DNA of 21,972 nucleotides, taken from the NCBI GenBank assembly GCA_001953115.1, contig LSSL01001922.1, positions 65,822 to 87,793 on the forward strand. Reading direction: 5' to 3'. This document shows, piece by piece, positions 9,901 through 20,947 of the stretch. The notes beneath the pieces are model-generated. The model made no database searches, had not been told where the DNA came from, and saw only the letters and a list, made by a program, of their open reading frames with translations. Every line of letters begins with the position of its first letter. Position 1 is the stretch's first letter. Position numbers and translations under genes: made by a program. This stretch comes from Smittium mucronatum. Lineage: Eukaryota; Kickxellomycota; Harpellomycetes; Harpellales; Legeriomycetaceae.

Positions 9901-10220
9901 AAAAATTATTTAAAATTAGATCTGAGAACATAAGTTTCTATTCAAAAATAGCAATTTTTTTACTATAGGAATCATTTTCAAATGATATTTTTGTATCAAT
10001 ATTTCAATAAAGAAAGAATAATTTATCAAATTTATTAATTTCCCATATTTACTGAATTCCATTTTTTTTAAATAAAAATTTTTACAAAAAAAAAAATCCA
10101 AGTACTAGCTGGCTGAATTTATGAAAAATTATTAAAGTTTTTAATCAATGAATATAAATTAGAATTAAAATAACTATAAAATAAAATTTTAACTGGAAAT
10201 TTTTTAAAAACTTTATTATG

Positions 10221-10231
10221 CCCCCCCCCCC
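10221..10231. repeat. C11 homopolymer
   Basis: Eleven consecutive C residues directly after TTATG and before TTACCCTGG, in DNA that is otherwise nearly all A and T. It reads as G11 on the other strand. Confidence 0.9.
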
Positions 10232-12600
10232 TTACCCTGGACTTTCACCTCTTTTTTAAATACAAATTTTGAAGAAACTGTAAAAAAAAGTTTCAAAAAC
10301 GTATAATTTTTAGCTACATATAGTAGAAATCTTTGGAATAAGATATTTTTCTACAGGCACAAAATTATATTATAAACTAAGTTTTTTGTAAAAATATATT
10401 GCTAAAATACCGGAGAATAGTTGAAATAAAATTTAGAAATATAAAAAATTAGTTTTATTCACCCTATGTTTGACGAAAAACCCCCCTGAAAAAATCTTAT
10501 CTTGATTTAAATAATACCGATTGAATAAAATTTACAAGTATAAAAATGAAAATAATGGCAGTATTATCAAGTTAATATGGATATATCGGTATAGATTCTC
10601 AGTAAAGTGTATTTGATAGTAATATAAAAAATAAAGTCATGTAGATCCCTAACCTACACTCCAACCATTTTTAATACAATTAAAAGTTTATTCAGCAATA
10701 GTTGTTCAATTTAAATAAGTCAAGCTTAATTTAAAAATAGATGATATATGTCTTTCTTGTTTTTTAACGAATATTTATTCTAAGTCTTTTGGTAAAAAAA
10801 AATATATTATTTTTTAGCGATATTTTCAATGATTAAAATTAAAAATAAATATTTTTTAAATTTAATATCTGTATTTGGTAGGTATTAATTGTCCCTATTA
10901 ACTAAAATTTAAAATAATTGATTTTCCAGTTTTATAAAATTAGCCAATAGAAAGGGTTAGTATTTTCCTAGAATCAAAGCGGGATAAATCGAAATTTATT
11001 TCAATTATTGATTTTTTTTTAATTCGTAAAACATTTTATATATAAAATTTTACCATTTAACCACAAGCAGAGATGTATAAACTTACTATATTAATTTTTT
11101 TTTTAATATTTGATTTGGTTACGGGTCATTTCATCTATTTCCATTTGACCTACATGACATTTCCCAATTTATGGACACTAATAATCAAGTATTAAGCTCA
11201 TTTTTTCAAAATGAACATTTAATAGTAATTAATTTTTTTACTAGTTAAGTGATAATTGATCTTGACTTGTAATATGCTGAATAATTAGGTGAAATTTCAT
11301 TTAGTTCAAATATCCTAGCACCATAATATTTTTTTTTGACACTAATGCCAGATTATCAAAAAAAAATTCTTTATCATAAAGAAGTAAGAAATTATAAAAA
11401 ATTAAATCTTGAAATTCCATCTCTAGAAGATAATATCAAAAGTTGCACAATTTCTACATTAATTATGAGTTTTAAACATACCTATGCAAAATAGCTAAAG
11501 AAATGCTGAATTTAAAAATTAAAATTAATTCAAAATTTTAAATAAGAAATAAAATACCATAATTCAAATTATTATAAATGATTCAATTTTTAATTTTTCT
11601 AATATTATTCAACTTTTTAAAAGTTACACCAATTAATCAGAATAAACCCAATAAAACTTTGATTACTAAAAATTTTATTTGATTTTTTGAAAAAAACAAA
11701 ACTAGTTTCTATCCATTTTTTTTAAAAAAGGGTGTTCGGAAAAACTGGGTTACATAGAAGTGAAAAATACTATTAAAATAAATAAAATAGATATAAAAAA
11801 GCATAATTATTAATAATTTCAAATTTTATTTGACATTGGGTATATTCATAATTTTTTTTAAAATTGAAATCCTATTTTCTCTTTAGATTTTTTGTAAATG
11901 AACCACTTAAAATTTTTTTTTGATTTTAAAAACTGATACGTCAAAGAAAAAAATAAATATTAAAAGTTCTATTATTTAAAAAAATGGAATTCCAATTTAT
12001 TAGAGGTACCATAAAAAAATAATCATTTAATTATATATTAATTATAATTTTTTTAATACACAAATCATTCAATGAATTCTTATAAAATAGCTGCATATAA
12101 ATATGGCTATTTTACTCCCACAACCAAACTATGTCTTACTTGAAACGATTTGAACCAATTAAAACAAAAGCTTTTATTAACTTTCAATTCTCAAAATGAA
12201 CCCCAAAGTATTACTTTTGTGGGATATGATAACTCAAAAAGAACATTAATATCTTGAGTTTTTTTTTGAGTAAAAGCTCTTTTTAGAAACTATTAATTTT
12301 TGTCAATAACTAGATTTACCAATTCAAAAAATTTCTTATAGAAAAGAAAAAAAAACTCATTTAAACTAGGGCCTATTTCTAGAAACTCCTAAAATTTAGA
12401 TAATTTTTTTGTATTTTTTTTTCGACTATATAGTTTTTCTTAACTGGTAAGCTTTTTTATTTCCAAACACAGGTGAATATATTTTAATTTTTTTAATACT
12501 GTTATTTTTTAATCTAAAGCCCCAAAAATTCCGAGTATGTTTTTTTTTTCAATTTTTTCAATTTTTTCTAACACTTAGATTTAATTAATAATACATAATA

Positions 12601-15177
12601 AGATTTGTTTTCTCTATGTAAGTGTTACACACCGACTTTTAAGATGAGAATAGATTAGTCCCGATTTTCTGCAATGAAATATATTTCTGAAATATACGTG
12701 ATGTAAAACAGATTCTCTGTTCATTGTGATTTCCTATGGTGAACCAGAAATTTTAATAATTTTATAGAACTTATATTTTAACGCGAATCTGGTCACACTT
12801 AGTATAGCCTCTACCATTAAAAAAAAGTAAGCTAATCTAAGAAACAGCCAATATATATTCCAATCTTTATTCAATGAAAAAGGGGTAAAATATCTGAGCT
12901 CCACACATGTAAGATGACGAATTTATACTATTTCCATCAAATTTAAACCAATTTTTAAATTAGAAATCTTGAAAATCTGTATGAATTTTGAAATATTAAT
13001 TAATTAATTTATAAAAAAAAGTAATAATACAATTTCTTTTAGACTGAAATAAAAGATTTCATTTCAAAATTAAAAAGAAAGTAATAGAAAACCTTGTAAA
13101 TAAATAAGCCTTTTCATACCTATTATTATTTGCAAAATTCGACTCCACCCTATTTATTCTGTAAAATTTTCAATTTTCAATTATAAATTTTTTAATGAAA
13201 CGCCTCTAGAATTATTTGATGTAAATTCATACAACCTTTCAAGTATTTCTTTGAATTTGTTTAAATAATATCATCCGAATACTGATAAATATAATAATAG
13301 TGCTCTTAAGGCCTTGAAAGGTAATCGGCTGCCTCAAATAGGTATCTCTAAGATTAAATATCGTGCTGTAAAGTTCAACTAAAATTCCTTTCATCAAGCT
13401 AAATACTTGCAATATTTTTGGTTCATTATAAAATAGTCGCCGTTTGATTATTAGTGTATATCATAATATTTTTTTCATAAATGTGACCCGAAATTTTAGA
13501 ACTGCAATAACCGCTTAAGCACCACCCCCTATAATTTTGATAGCTTATTTCTGCTCAGCTTAGTACTGTAAAGTATTATTCTATGTGATGTTTTTGATTT
13601 TATAAAACCACCCGATTTGATGCTGTAAATGCATCGATCTATAGTAAAACTGAAAAATTTCTTTTTCACAAAAATAAAATTGAAGATTTTGGGAGAAATT
13701 TCATCACAATATCAAATATCGGCTTGTATTCTCCAACCGAACCATTACTTTTATATATTTTTTTCATATGCTGTATCAGTTCTATCTCTTTAGTAAAATT
13801 TGAAAAGATTTTTCTGAAACATGAAAAAAAAACCCAAAATGGTATTATTTTCTTGAATCCTTCAGTAGAAATCTTAAAAGTAAGCTATATATTTTTTTCG
13901 GGATACGACCCCCCCCCCCCCTCCAATTTAGCAATTAAGTGGTTCAGTTATTAAAATTATCCCCGAGTAAAGGAATTTTTTTTAAAAGTTTAGGCTAAAA
14001 TTAAATCCCCTAAAATGTTTGAACATTAGTTAAAGATCAGTTATAAGTTTTTTCAGAGTTTTCCAGCCCAGGAATACACAATAAAGCTACATAATTATTC
14101 CTTTATCTTGTAAATACACTATTCTCCATTCTATATATTTTTGAAAAAAACTCCAGAGCATTGGCTAAACCAAAAGGAAATTTTGTAAACTGAAATACTC
14201 CTATTAGTGATATGAATTTCCAACATTGTTTTTATATTCAGCTAGCGTTATTTTCCAATAGACACTAAAGCAATTAACATCGTAAAACAACTTTTTACAG
14301 ATAACGATAGAAAAAAATCTTCAATTCTGACAATATGTAATAATCCTTTTTAAAATAAATGAGATTCGAATCTCTAAAATTGACAAAAAATATCTCAGGT
14401 TAATTTTAATCCTTTGATAAAAAGATATCATAAAACATTTTTGAACTGTAATACTCGATTATATTATCTGATAATATTTTTAGGATTTCTTCTTTGAGCT
14501 TTGGAAACCCTTAAAGCTGGATGGTTATTTTTATTGCTCTGATGGTATCTCAATATTAAATTAAACTCCGCTTTTTCCCATTAAACCAGGAATTTTTTCA
14601 AAAAATTCGTTCTTATACGGTGAAAATTTTCAGTTATAAATTACAAATATTCAAAATTCCCGTTTTCTTTATCAATGATTAACATTTTTTTTAAATCCAA
14701 GTAAGCTAACTCAATTATTTTTTTTTCTCAAGCCCTACTTCACATTCACTGATATATACAGTAACATTTGAACTTTCATTGGAGCTACATTCCATATTTA
14801 AATACCAATACTGAAATTACATTCTTATGATTGAACTTTTAGAATATATTCATAATTTCATTATCATATCACTATTATCAAATACGTGAACATCGTTGGA
14901 AGAATATATTTTTACTCTTAAACCTAAGATTGCGTCACTAAGTATAAGTGATACTTCACAGTATTCTAATAAAAAATATAAGTGATATGTAATACATATC
15001 TCGTGGATTGGACACATATGCTGACTTAAATCAAAATATCAACTCCTTACCGCCTAATTAAAAGATTAAGGTTAGCTAGTAAACCACTGCTTTTATAAAT
15101 ATATTTATTGGGGTTTAACTGGTAGTCTAAGTTTATAAATAAGATTCTGTATTTTTAGTATTTCCCCACAGTTCGAT
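12601..15177. other. less AT-rich stretch without a recognisable gene
   Basis: Composition is a little richer in G+C than the preceding 9 kb, particularly at 12600-12900 and 13300-13700, which could mark old, eroded repeats or genes. The + frame at 13724-13954 starts with TTG and has its Pro run from the C13 tract; it is not credible. A short open segment follows a splice-acceptor-like TTTTTAG at 14484-14564. Nothing could be identified. Confidence 0.5.
13909..13921. repeat. C13 homopolymer
   Basis: Thirteen consecutive C residues after GGATACGA and before TCCAATTTAG. It is the second such tract, about 3.7 kb from the first, in the same strand orientation. Confidence 0.9.
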
Positions 15178-15196
15178 TATTTTATTTTATTTTATT
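15178..15196 (-). repeat. (AATAA)n A-rich tail after the 15218-15655 remnant
   Basis: The + strand reads as TTTTA repeats. On the - strand this gives AATAAAATAAAATAAAATAA starting about 22 bases past the stop codon of the adjacent frame. The first AATAAA (15191-15196) is placed like a polyadenylation signal, and the rest resembles the simple-repeat tail of some LINEs. No target duplication was found. Confidence 0.5.
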
Positions 15197-15217
15197 GTAT
15201 TAGGAAGTTAAAATGGA

Positions 15218-15655
15218 TTATCGATAAAACGTAATTAAGCCTAATAAGAGACGGTTGTTGGAAAGATTAAATATATTGTTTTTAAATCTAACTTTCCCGC
15301 CTGGATCAATGGAAAACCAAAGGTTTTCTGTTTTGTTCCAGTTGCCTCTTTTCTTTAGGTGTTTGGAATCTCTGATGATTTTTTCTTTTATGTAGTTTTT
15401 CAATCTAATTAACATCCCTTCAGCTGACAGAATTTTATTTGCTAAGGCAGCTTCAGTTTTAGCCCTGTAAATTTTTAATATGGATAGGTCATACAAAATC
15501 CCAATGTTGGGAAGATTACCTTTGAATGGCTAAAATAAAGCAAATACTATATCCACAGTTATTCAACTCGTTACTCCATTAAACTCCGTAGATTTCTCTC
15601 TTATAAATGGCAAATTAGCTTCCAGAATTCTTTGATTCTTAGTCAGTCGCAGTTA
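15218..15655 (-). pseudogene. decayed coding segment of unknown identity (retroelement ORF or terminal exon)
   Basis: One - strand frame reads through about 145 codons, from a TAA at 15653-15655 to the TAA at 15218-15220, interrupted only by a TGA and by a TAG at 15530-15532. The 3' part (15221-15529, 103 codons) is fully open. Its composition is balanced and richer in G+C than the neighbourhood. It holds a Leu/Ala/Lys helix-like segment including KTEAALANKILSAEGML, then a basic stretch and WFSIDPGGKVRF. An in-frame ATG exists only internally, so the N-terminus is missing. I do not recognise the family. One reading is the C-terminus of a second non-LTR element, given the A-rich tail. The other is a last exon, since TTTGCTTTATTTTAG just before the open part looks like a 3' splice site. 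It differs from the A-D family. Confidence 0.42.
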
Positions 15656-15744
15656 TATATTTTTTTCCAACGATTTAGATCAGTAGACTTAATTAATTTT
15701 AATAGCTATGCATAATAACCAATATTTTTTTTGTATCATGGATT

Positions 15745-15750
15745 TTTATT
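15745..15750 (-). terminator. polyadenylation signal of copy D
   Basis: AATAAA on the - strand, 13-18 bases before the T8 (poly(A)) tail and equivalent to the hexamers in A, B and C. Confidence 0.65.
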
Positions 15751-15940
15751 GTAAGATAACTTCATATAAAACTAAACTAAAAAAATACGAAAAAAAGAAA
15801 AATCGTAAGAAAAGACTATTACCGCAACTACAATAAGCCCATCTGACGGACTACCGTCTGCGTACCTACGGAAAAAGGGTGAAATATACAAGCCCAAAGA
15901 CCCCTCCCTGGAATTTCTTTGAGTAGGCGTATGACTGAGG

Positions 15941-16281
15941 TTACATGAATCCAATAATTAAGCTCTTTGCTAATGAATAGTAATTCATTAAAGCTACCGA
16001 GCTCAAGTTCAGCCTATTTCTAACAAGATTAATAAAATTAGACTCCAAACCAAACGTGGGATTGATATATATGGCTTTTCTAAAAATAGCTTAGGGACGC
16101 AGAGATCCGTCTGACTGTCGAACGCTGGAGTTGTGACAAGGAAATGTCTATACTTTTTTAAACGATCGGCCCATCCGGTTTGATATGGCCCTTCTCTGTA
16201 ATTTCTGTCCTCTAAATCTCTCTGCACTGTATTTACTACTTCCAACCAAGAATAGTAAATAGCCGTAAGATTACTGATAGC
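15941..16281 (-). pseudogene. frameshifted C-terminal coding remnant in copy D
   Basis: The upstream part is open from 16281 (just after a TAG at 16282-16284) and includes GWADRLKKYRHFLV. This lines up with GGSDSLAQLRHILV in C, 7 of 14 identical. Near 16134 a one-base deletion relative to C changes frame. The continuation in the corrected register carries RQSDGS, one TAA, RKAIYINP, FGLESNFIN and VRNRL, then stays open to a TAA at 15941-15943. Without the correction, the longest uninterrupted frame ends at 16009-16011. Shared peptides in C and D indicate inheritance from one coding ancestor. Both copies are defective, and the protein family is not recognised. Confidence 0.5.
15971..15990 (-). 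other. 8-bp stem-loop in copy D at the position of the C stem-loop
   Basis: TAATGAAT (15971-15978) and ATTCATTA (15983-15990) pair perfectly around a four-base loop, between AGCT boxes at 15961 and 15992. Copy C folds at the same place with different bases (2224-2259). Confidence 0.45.
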
Positions 16282-16369
16282 CTACTTTGAACAGCAAACC
16301 TCTTAAGCCCCTAAACACAATTCTCAGTAAATATCCTTCTTTCATTTTACATCAATAAAAATAATTTGA

Positions 16370-19300
16370 TAGCTGCGTTAATATTTTTTTTTGAAAATAT
16401 ATTTTTTAAAACATTCATTAAATTCATTGTTTAATCGGGCTCATATATTTAAGATTGTAGTGTTTTTACTATTTATTAAACTTTTTTAGAACAAAAAGTA
16501 CATTTTTGGGGTACTTGCCCAGTTAATGGAAGTTTAGAGTGTTGGGTAAGAGCTATTTTTTATAAATTTTGAGATTATTTTCTCAAAATTCTACGTAAAA
16601 ATTTTATTATCTAGAATTTAAAAGAATAGGATTAATATTTCAAACTATTATTTCCATTTCTGAGCCCAATTTCGTCAATATCATCAATCAATGAAAATTA
16701 ACAATTTAATTAGCTTAGCTTTCAATCTCATCCAATAATTCATATGTGCAATTGATTTAGAGATAGAATTCATGAATAATGAAAGTTTGGTAATTATTTG
16801 ACGATAAATTTAGGTCAAGATATAATAAATCAAACAAAATGCGTTAAAATAAGCAGAATCGACAATTTTTAAAATTTTCTTCATAAAATAACTTGCAAAA
16901 TTAAGCAAGATACGAGAAAAACGGTTATATTTTTCTACTGGATAATTTAATGTCTTTTAATCGGATAATTTTATTTCTAGGGAGCGCCAGGAATTCATGA
17001 GATGATGGAATATAAACCCAATCCAATTAATTCTTTATGGCTAGTAAAGCAGATTTCACTAATACAGAATTTTTTAAAGTACTTATCTCATAAATTTCTT
17101 AGTTTAAAATTGAGAATTCAAAATAAATAGGCATGTTTTATCTTTAAATCAACCTTACGCAGATAGATTCTATTTATTTTTCCCACCATTTTTAAGAATA
17201 ATTTCAATTTTTAAATTTTCATAATTCAAATTAGGAATCTTCAATTTAACAACCAGAGTGCCTATAGATTCAAAAAAAGAGGATCAATTGATCCTGTTTG
17301 CTAAAATTTATTTGAATTTTTTGACGAAAGAGAAATTTTAGTTTAGAAAAAAAAAGACAATCTCTTGCTATAGTCTGTTAGAGGGTTATGAGGGCATTCT
17401 TTCCATCTTCGAATATGCTTTTTTCTGCATCGGTTTTAATTTTTTGCACTTTAGATTTATATATTAAATGAAATGTGATATTGGGTTGGTTTGAAAAAAG
17501 CTATGGACTAAATGGTGACATGAAAGATAAAAATCCACCAATGAGTATGATTATAGATAATTTAATATCGCAACAAATAACTCCATATTCGTAAAATTTA
17601 CAACTAAAAGAAAACTTGCTTCCTAGAATTGTGGACTGAAAGTTAGTAGAAAAAGTATAAGATATAATAAAATCAATATTATAGATTTTTCAAGTTTTTA
17701 AGCTAAGCTTTATTGATTTTTAGATCCCAATTTTTCTTATATAGGCGTTTAATTATCATGAATACATTGCTTAATGTTTACCGTTTTGTTTATTATCTTA
17801 TTAAGTTCTAAATGAAAAAAATCTAATTGCGTTATTTCTATTTCTTTGATTTTAAACTAATCTGATCACTTTATGACTATATAAAACATCCTTAAATACC
17901 AACACCGATAAAATAAATGAATATCATGATTTAAGCAAGTGATTTTATAAGCTAACGCAATTATAAAAAATAACCATCTCTTAGCGTAAAAATCTATCTG
18001 TTTTTAGCATTTTAAATCTAAATACTTGCTAACTTCGTTTACTAATCGGATTTTTTTTTATTTCAAAAAATAATATATATTCATATATTTTATGCTTTCA
18101 AAATATGAAATTAAAAATTTATCACTTAAAATAGTTTTAAAACGGATTTTTTTTTGAGTTTTTTTTAAAAGATTCTTTATTAACCAAATAAAAATTTCCA
18201 ATTCTATATCTTTTCCCTTTTCTGAATAAAAATTATTCAGAATTAGACCTATGAATACATATTCAATCATTGAGTATTATGAAGCCTTTACAGATTGGAC
18301 CCTGATGTTCGAAATTTTTTTCTCATTTCTATTATGCATCTTTTTTGTAAATTTAACAGAAATTGGAGAGATTAACATTTCATGCTTTCTAAAATTATTA
18401 CTGGCAAATTTCTTAACTTAGTAGCAATAATAAAATTTTTATCGATTTTTATCTTTTAAAAAATAGTTATAGCTATCTCTGGCTTACAATTTCTAAAAAA
18501 ACTAAATAATTGAGAACTGAATTTACTTGATTTTATCAATTATAAATGCATAATACCCAATTAAAGTCATGAAATAAAAATAAAAATTCAGGAAAATACC
18601 TGAAATGCAGAACATACTTATAAACCGCAGACTTTCAAAAAAGACAATATAATTTATTCAGAGTTGCAGTCTATTAATATAGTGATTTAACTGTATGCAT
18701 AAGCTATTTTTTAACGGGAAAAATAACACAAGAGGAAGATGAATAACTAAAATAGTATTGGCTATTTTTTATGTACACATTATTTTTATACACTATTATC
18801 AAATTAAGAAAGAAGTTTTATGCAGTAGAGGGGTTTCAGTACTGAGATAGCAAATTGAGTATAAGTTGAATATATATGTATTATCGCGAAGGAGTATATA
18901 TCAAATGAAATGTATTTCATATTAATAGAGATTTTAGTGATACAATTGGTTTATCTACTTGATAAAGATAAGAATTTATATGTAAAGTATAACTATAAAA
19001 TTATTTGGAAGGTATTTTATTTATTCTAAAAAAATAATTTCTCATAAGTTTAGAAAGTAAACTGCTAGAATTTGAATTTGCAAAAATATCTTCTTCCTTC
19101 TTTCACAATATGTATAATACTATGCTTTTATAACTTTTTTCTCGTGAATAAATTATTCCTACAAGTTAACCCGGCTACTCAATGTTCCAATAAATACATC
19201 ATTTTTATACTTAAAAGCTATTCATTGTATATTATATTATATTTTGTATAAGTTTTTTATATTATAGCTTGTGATCGAGTTTCGGTTAAAATAATGGATA

Positions 19301-20690
19301 TTTTTACTTTTTTTTAATTTTTTTTATCAATGAGCACTTTATGTTTCCTCAACGTGGTCTTAAAAATGACAGCTAAAAATTTTAATATGTTGTTTCATAT
19401 AAAACATCGCACAGATAAAATAAAATTTTTTTTTACGGTTAATAAATAAAAATCTGAAAAATGATTTGAAAAGCTGAAAATTTAGATGCAAATCTAAAAT
19501 TATATTTAGTAAACTGAGTCATTTCTGGGAAATCTTCCGAATTAGAAATTCTGGTCTATATAGAAAAAAAATAATTACGCGAAAATCTGAATGCCAATGT
19601 TTTATGAATTTTCGATTTATATTTCCCTATGACTTTATATCCAAGCATTTGATAGGATCTTAATAATTAAGAATTAAAACCAGCATTAAAAATAGATAAT
19701 AATATCAAATTTAAAGTTTTACTTAGTTTTACTTGTAACAATAGTTTTGTCTTCTTGCAAAAATAGTTATTCACAAATGTAACATATTTTAATATAGACA
19801 AAATCTAGAATGTCATAAATATTTTATAGCCACACTTAAATTCAGATATCATAATGCATCTTTAAAAATAAAAAATATGTAGATAACTTGTTCTCAGTTA
19901 TATTTTATTCATGATATTAGTTTAAAATTCTTATGCCGAAATTTTTACTCGTAAAACACCACTATTTTTATAGATTTATTATTTTAGTTTAATCCAAAAA
20001 TTTTTTTTACATAAACTTTGAAACGGTTGAGAAAAAATCATATTTCTGGGATTTTATTTATTTACCTCTGTTTTTTTCAATTTTTCATACGATAATTTTC
20101 ATATTTTAAAGGTTCAATTTTTAGATTTGCATTAATGCGATAATATTTCCGTTTTTCAAAAAAAAATTATTAGGATTTGTTCCTAAAACTTCAGGTTTTG
20201 AAAATATTTTTCGGATTTTTAATGTTTAGCCTATTTTCACTATGCAAAGATAATGAAGTAATACAACAACCAACCAACGGAACCTTATAATAAAAAGTTT
20301 TTGTATTTAAAAGCATTATAAGCCAATAAATATTCGTAATAAAATCATAAATTTCAGGTTGGGATATATTAAAGATATATTGAAAAAAAATCATTCAAAT
20401 ACGACAGTAGGAGTAAGATATCAATATTAATGAGTATTAAATAGAAAAAATTATTAAATTCTTTACTAAGAATTATAGAGATATAAAAGTGAAAATATCA
20501 AAATTAAAATAAATATTATTTACATCATATTGTATAAAAAAAACTCATTCATATAAAAATTCTTTCATTCAAGTTTTATTTCTTAAGCTTTTTAAATTCC
20601 TTTAAATAAAAATATTAAAATTAGTTCCGCTTTTATAAATATTCTTTTTTTCCAAAATTTTTATCTTAAGAAAGAAGATAAATTAATTAT
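16370..20690. other. gene-less AT-rich stretch
   Basis: Over 4 kb with stops in all frames. The - strand frames at 18058-18270 and 20191-20394 are low-complexity. I see no further copy of the retroelement, no satellite unit and no RNA gene. Confidence 0.5.
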
Positions 20691-20734
20691 GCGTATTTTA
20701 ACTTAGCCCCTGATGTCGAAAGAACAATACTTGA

Positions 20735-20947
20735 AATAATCCGCATTTCATACAAACGATCACATATGAAGATGCTGATAAAATCATAAATGCTTTTGAA
20801 TCATGGGGTAAATCAATGAGAGTGAAAATATCCTTAAATTTTATCTTATTTTACTTTTGAAATTTATATAAACGAGATGGAAAACCTCGTGAGAGAAAAA
20901 ATATGATAATTTTTAAATCAGGAAATTGGGAAAAAATTTCAAGATAG
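20735..20947 (+). pseudogene. weak broken reading frame, unknown
   Basis: One + frame is open for 70 codons except for a TGA at 20858-20860. It includes TITYEDADKIINAFESWGKS before the stop and RDGKPRERKN and SGNWEKISR after it. An overlapping frame (20682-20789) reads LAPDVERTILEIIRISYKR, so an old frameshift is possible. The composition is more protein-like than chance frames elsewhere here, but no family is recognised and there is no supporting start or splice site. Treat it as a candidate eroded exon or transposon fragment only. Confidence 0.15.

Larger units (their letters stand above)
6501..12600. other. gene-less AT-rich stretch with simple repeats
   Basis: This stretch holds the A17 tract, an (AT)8 tract at 6936-6951, TTTTA-type repeats near 8081-8101 and a C11 run at 10221-10231. 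Frames at 6566-6757, 9600-9863 and 9916-10101 (all -) are low-complexity products of A/T runs. A 39-codon ATG frame at 7003-7122 is somewhat protein-like but too short to call. Confidence 0.55.
15725..16340 (-). mobile_element. retroelement copy D: oldest, nearly full-length copy
   Basis: It aligns to C in the same orientation from the T8 tail (15725-15732) to about 16320-16340, at roughly 70% identity counted by eye. Shared landmarks on the + strand are TTTTATTGTAAGATAAC, GACTATTA, GGACTACCG, GCGTACCTACGG, GACTGAGGTTACATG, TTAATAAAATTAG and GATCCGTCTGACTGTCGA. AATAAA on the element strand is at 15745-15750. The 5' boundary is not fixed, because no convincing target duplication remains; an imperfect ATAGCT-containing pair at about 15702 and 16367 is too weak to use. 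Its length is similar to C, which suggests either a defined short element or coincident truncation. Confidence 0.82.

Noticed and set aside
3935..10101. Several - strand frames of 61-87 codons (3935-4126, 6566-6757, 9600-9863, 9916-10101)
   Set aside because: Composition is almost only Phe, Lys, Ile, Asn, Tyr and Leu, as expected from A/T runs; the lengths are in the chance range.
5659..13084. 16-base identity ATTAAAAAGAAAGTAA at 5659 and 13069
   Set aside because: A few such A/T-only matches are expected by chance in 22 kb of this composition, and the flanks do not align well.
13724..13954. 76-codon + frame
   Set aside because: It starts at TTG, its Pro run is the C13 tract, and no domain is visible.
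14361..14374. Perfect 14-base palindrome GAGATTCGAATCTC, resembling a tRNA T-loop
   Set aside because: No acceptor, D or anticodon arm can be built around it, and about one such palindrome is expected by chance.
15772..15954. 60-codon - frame inside copy D
   Set aside because: It lies in the element's 3' region. In C the same place has many stops and no matching peptide, so the frame is accidental.
15702..16379. Possible target duplication of copy D (ATAGCT-containing words)
   Set aside because: It needs a two-base gap and two mismatches and does not abut the poly(A) tail cleanly.
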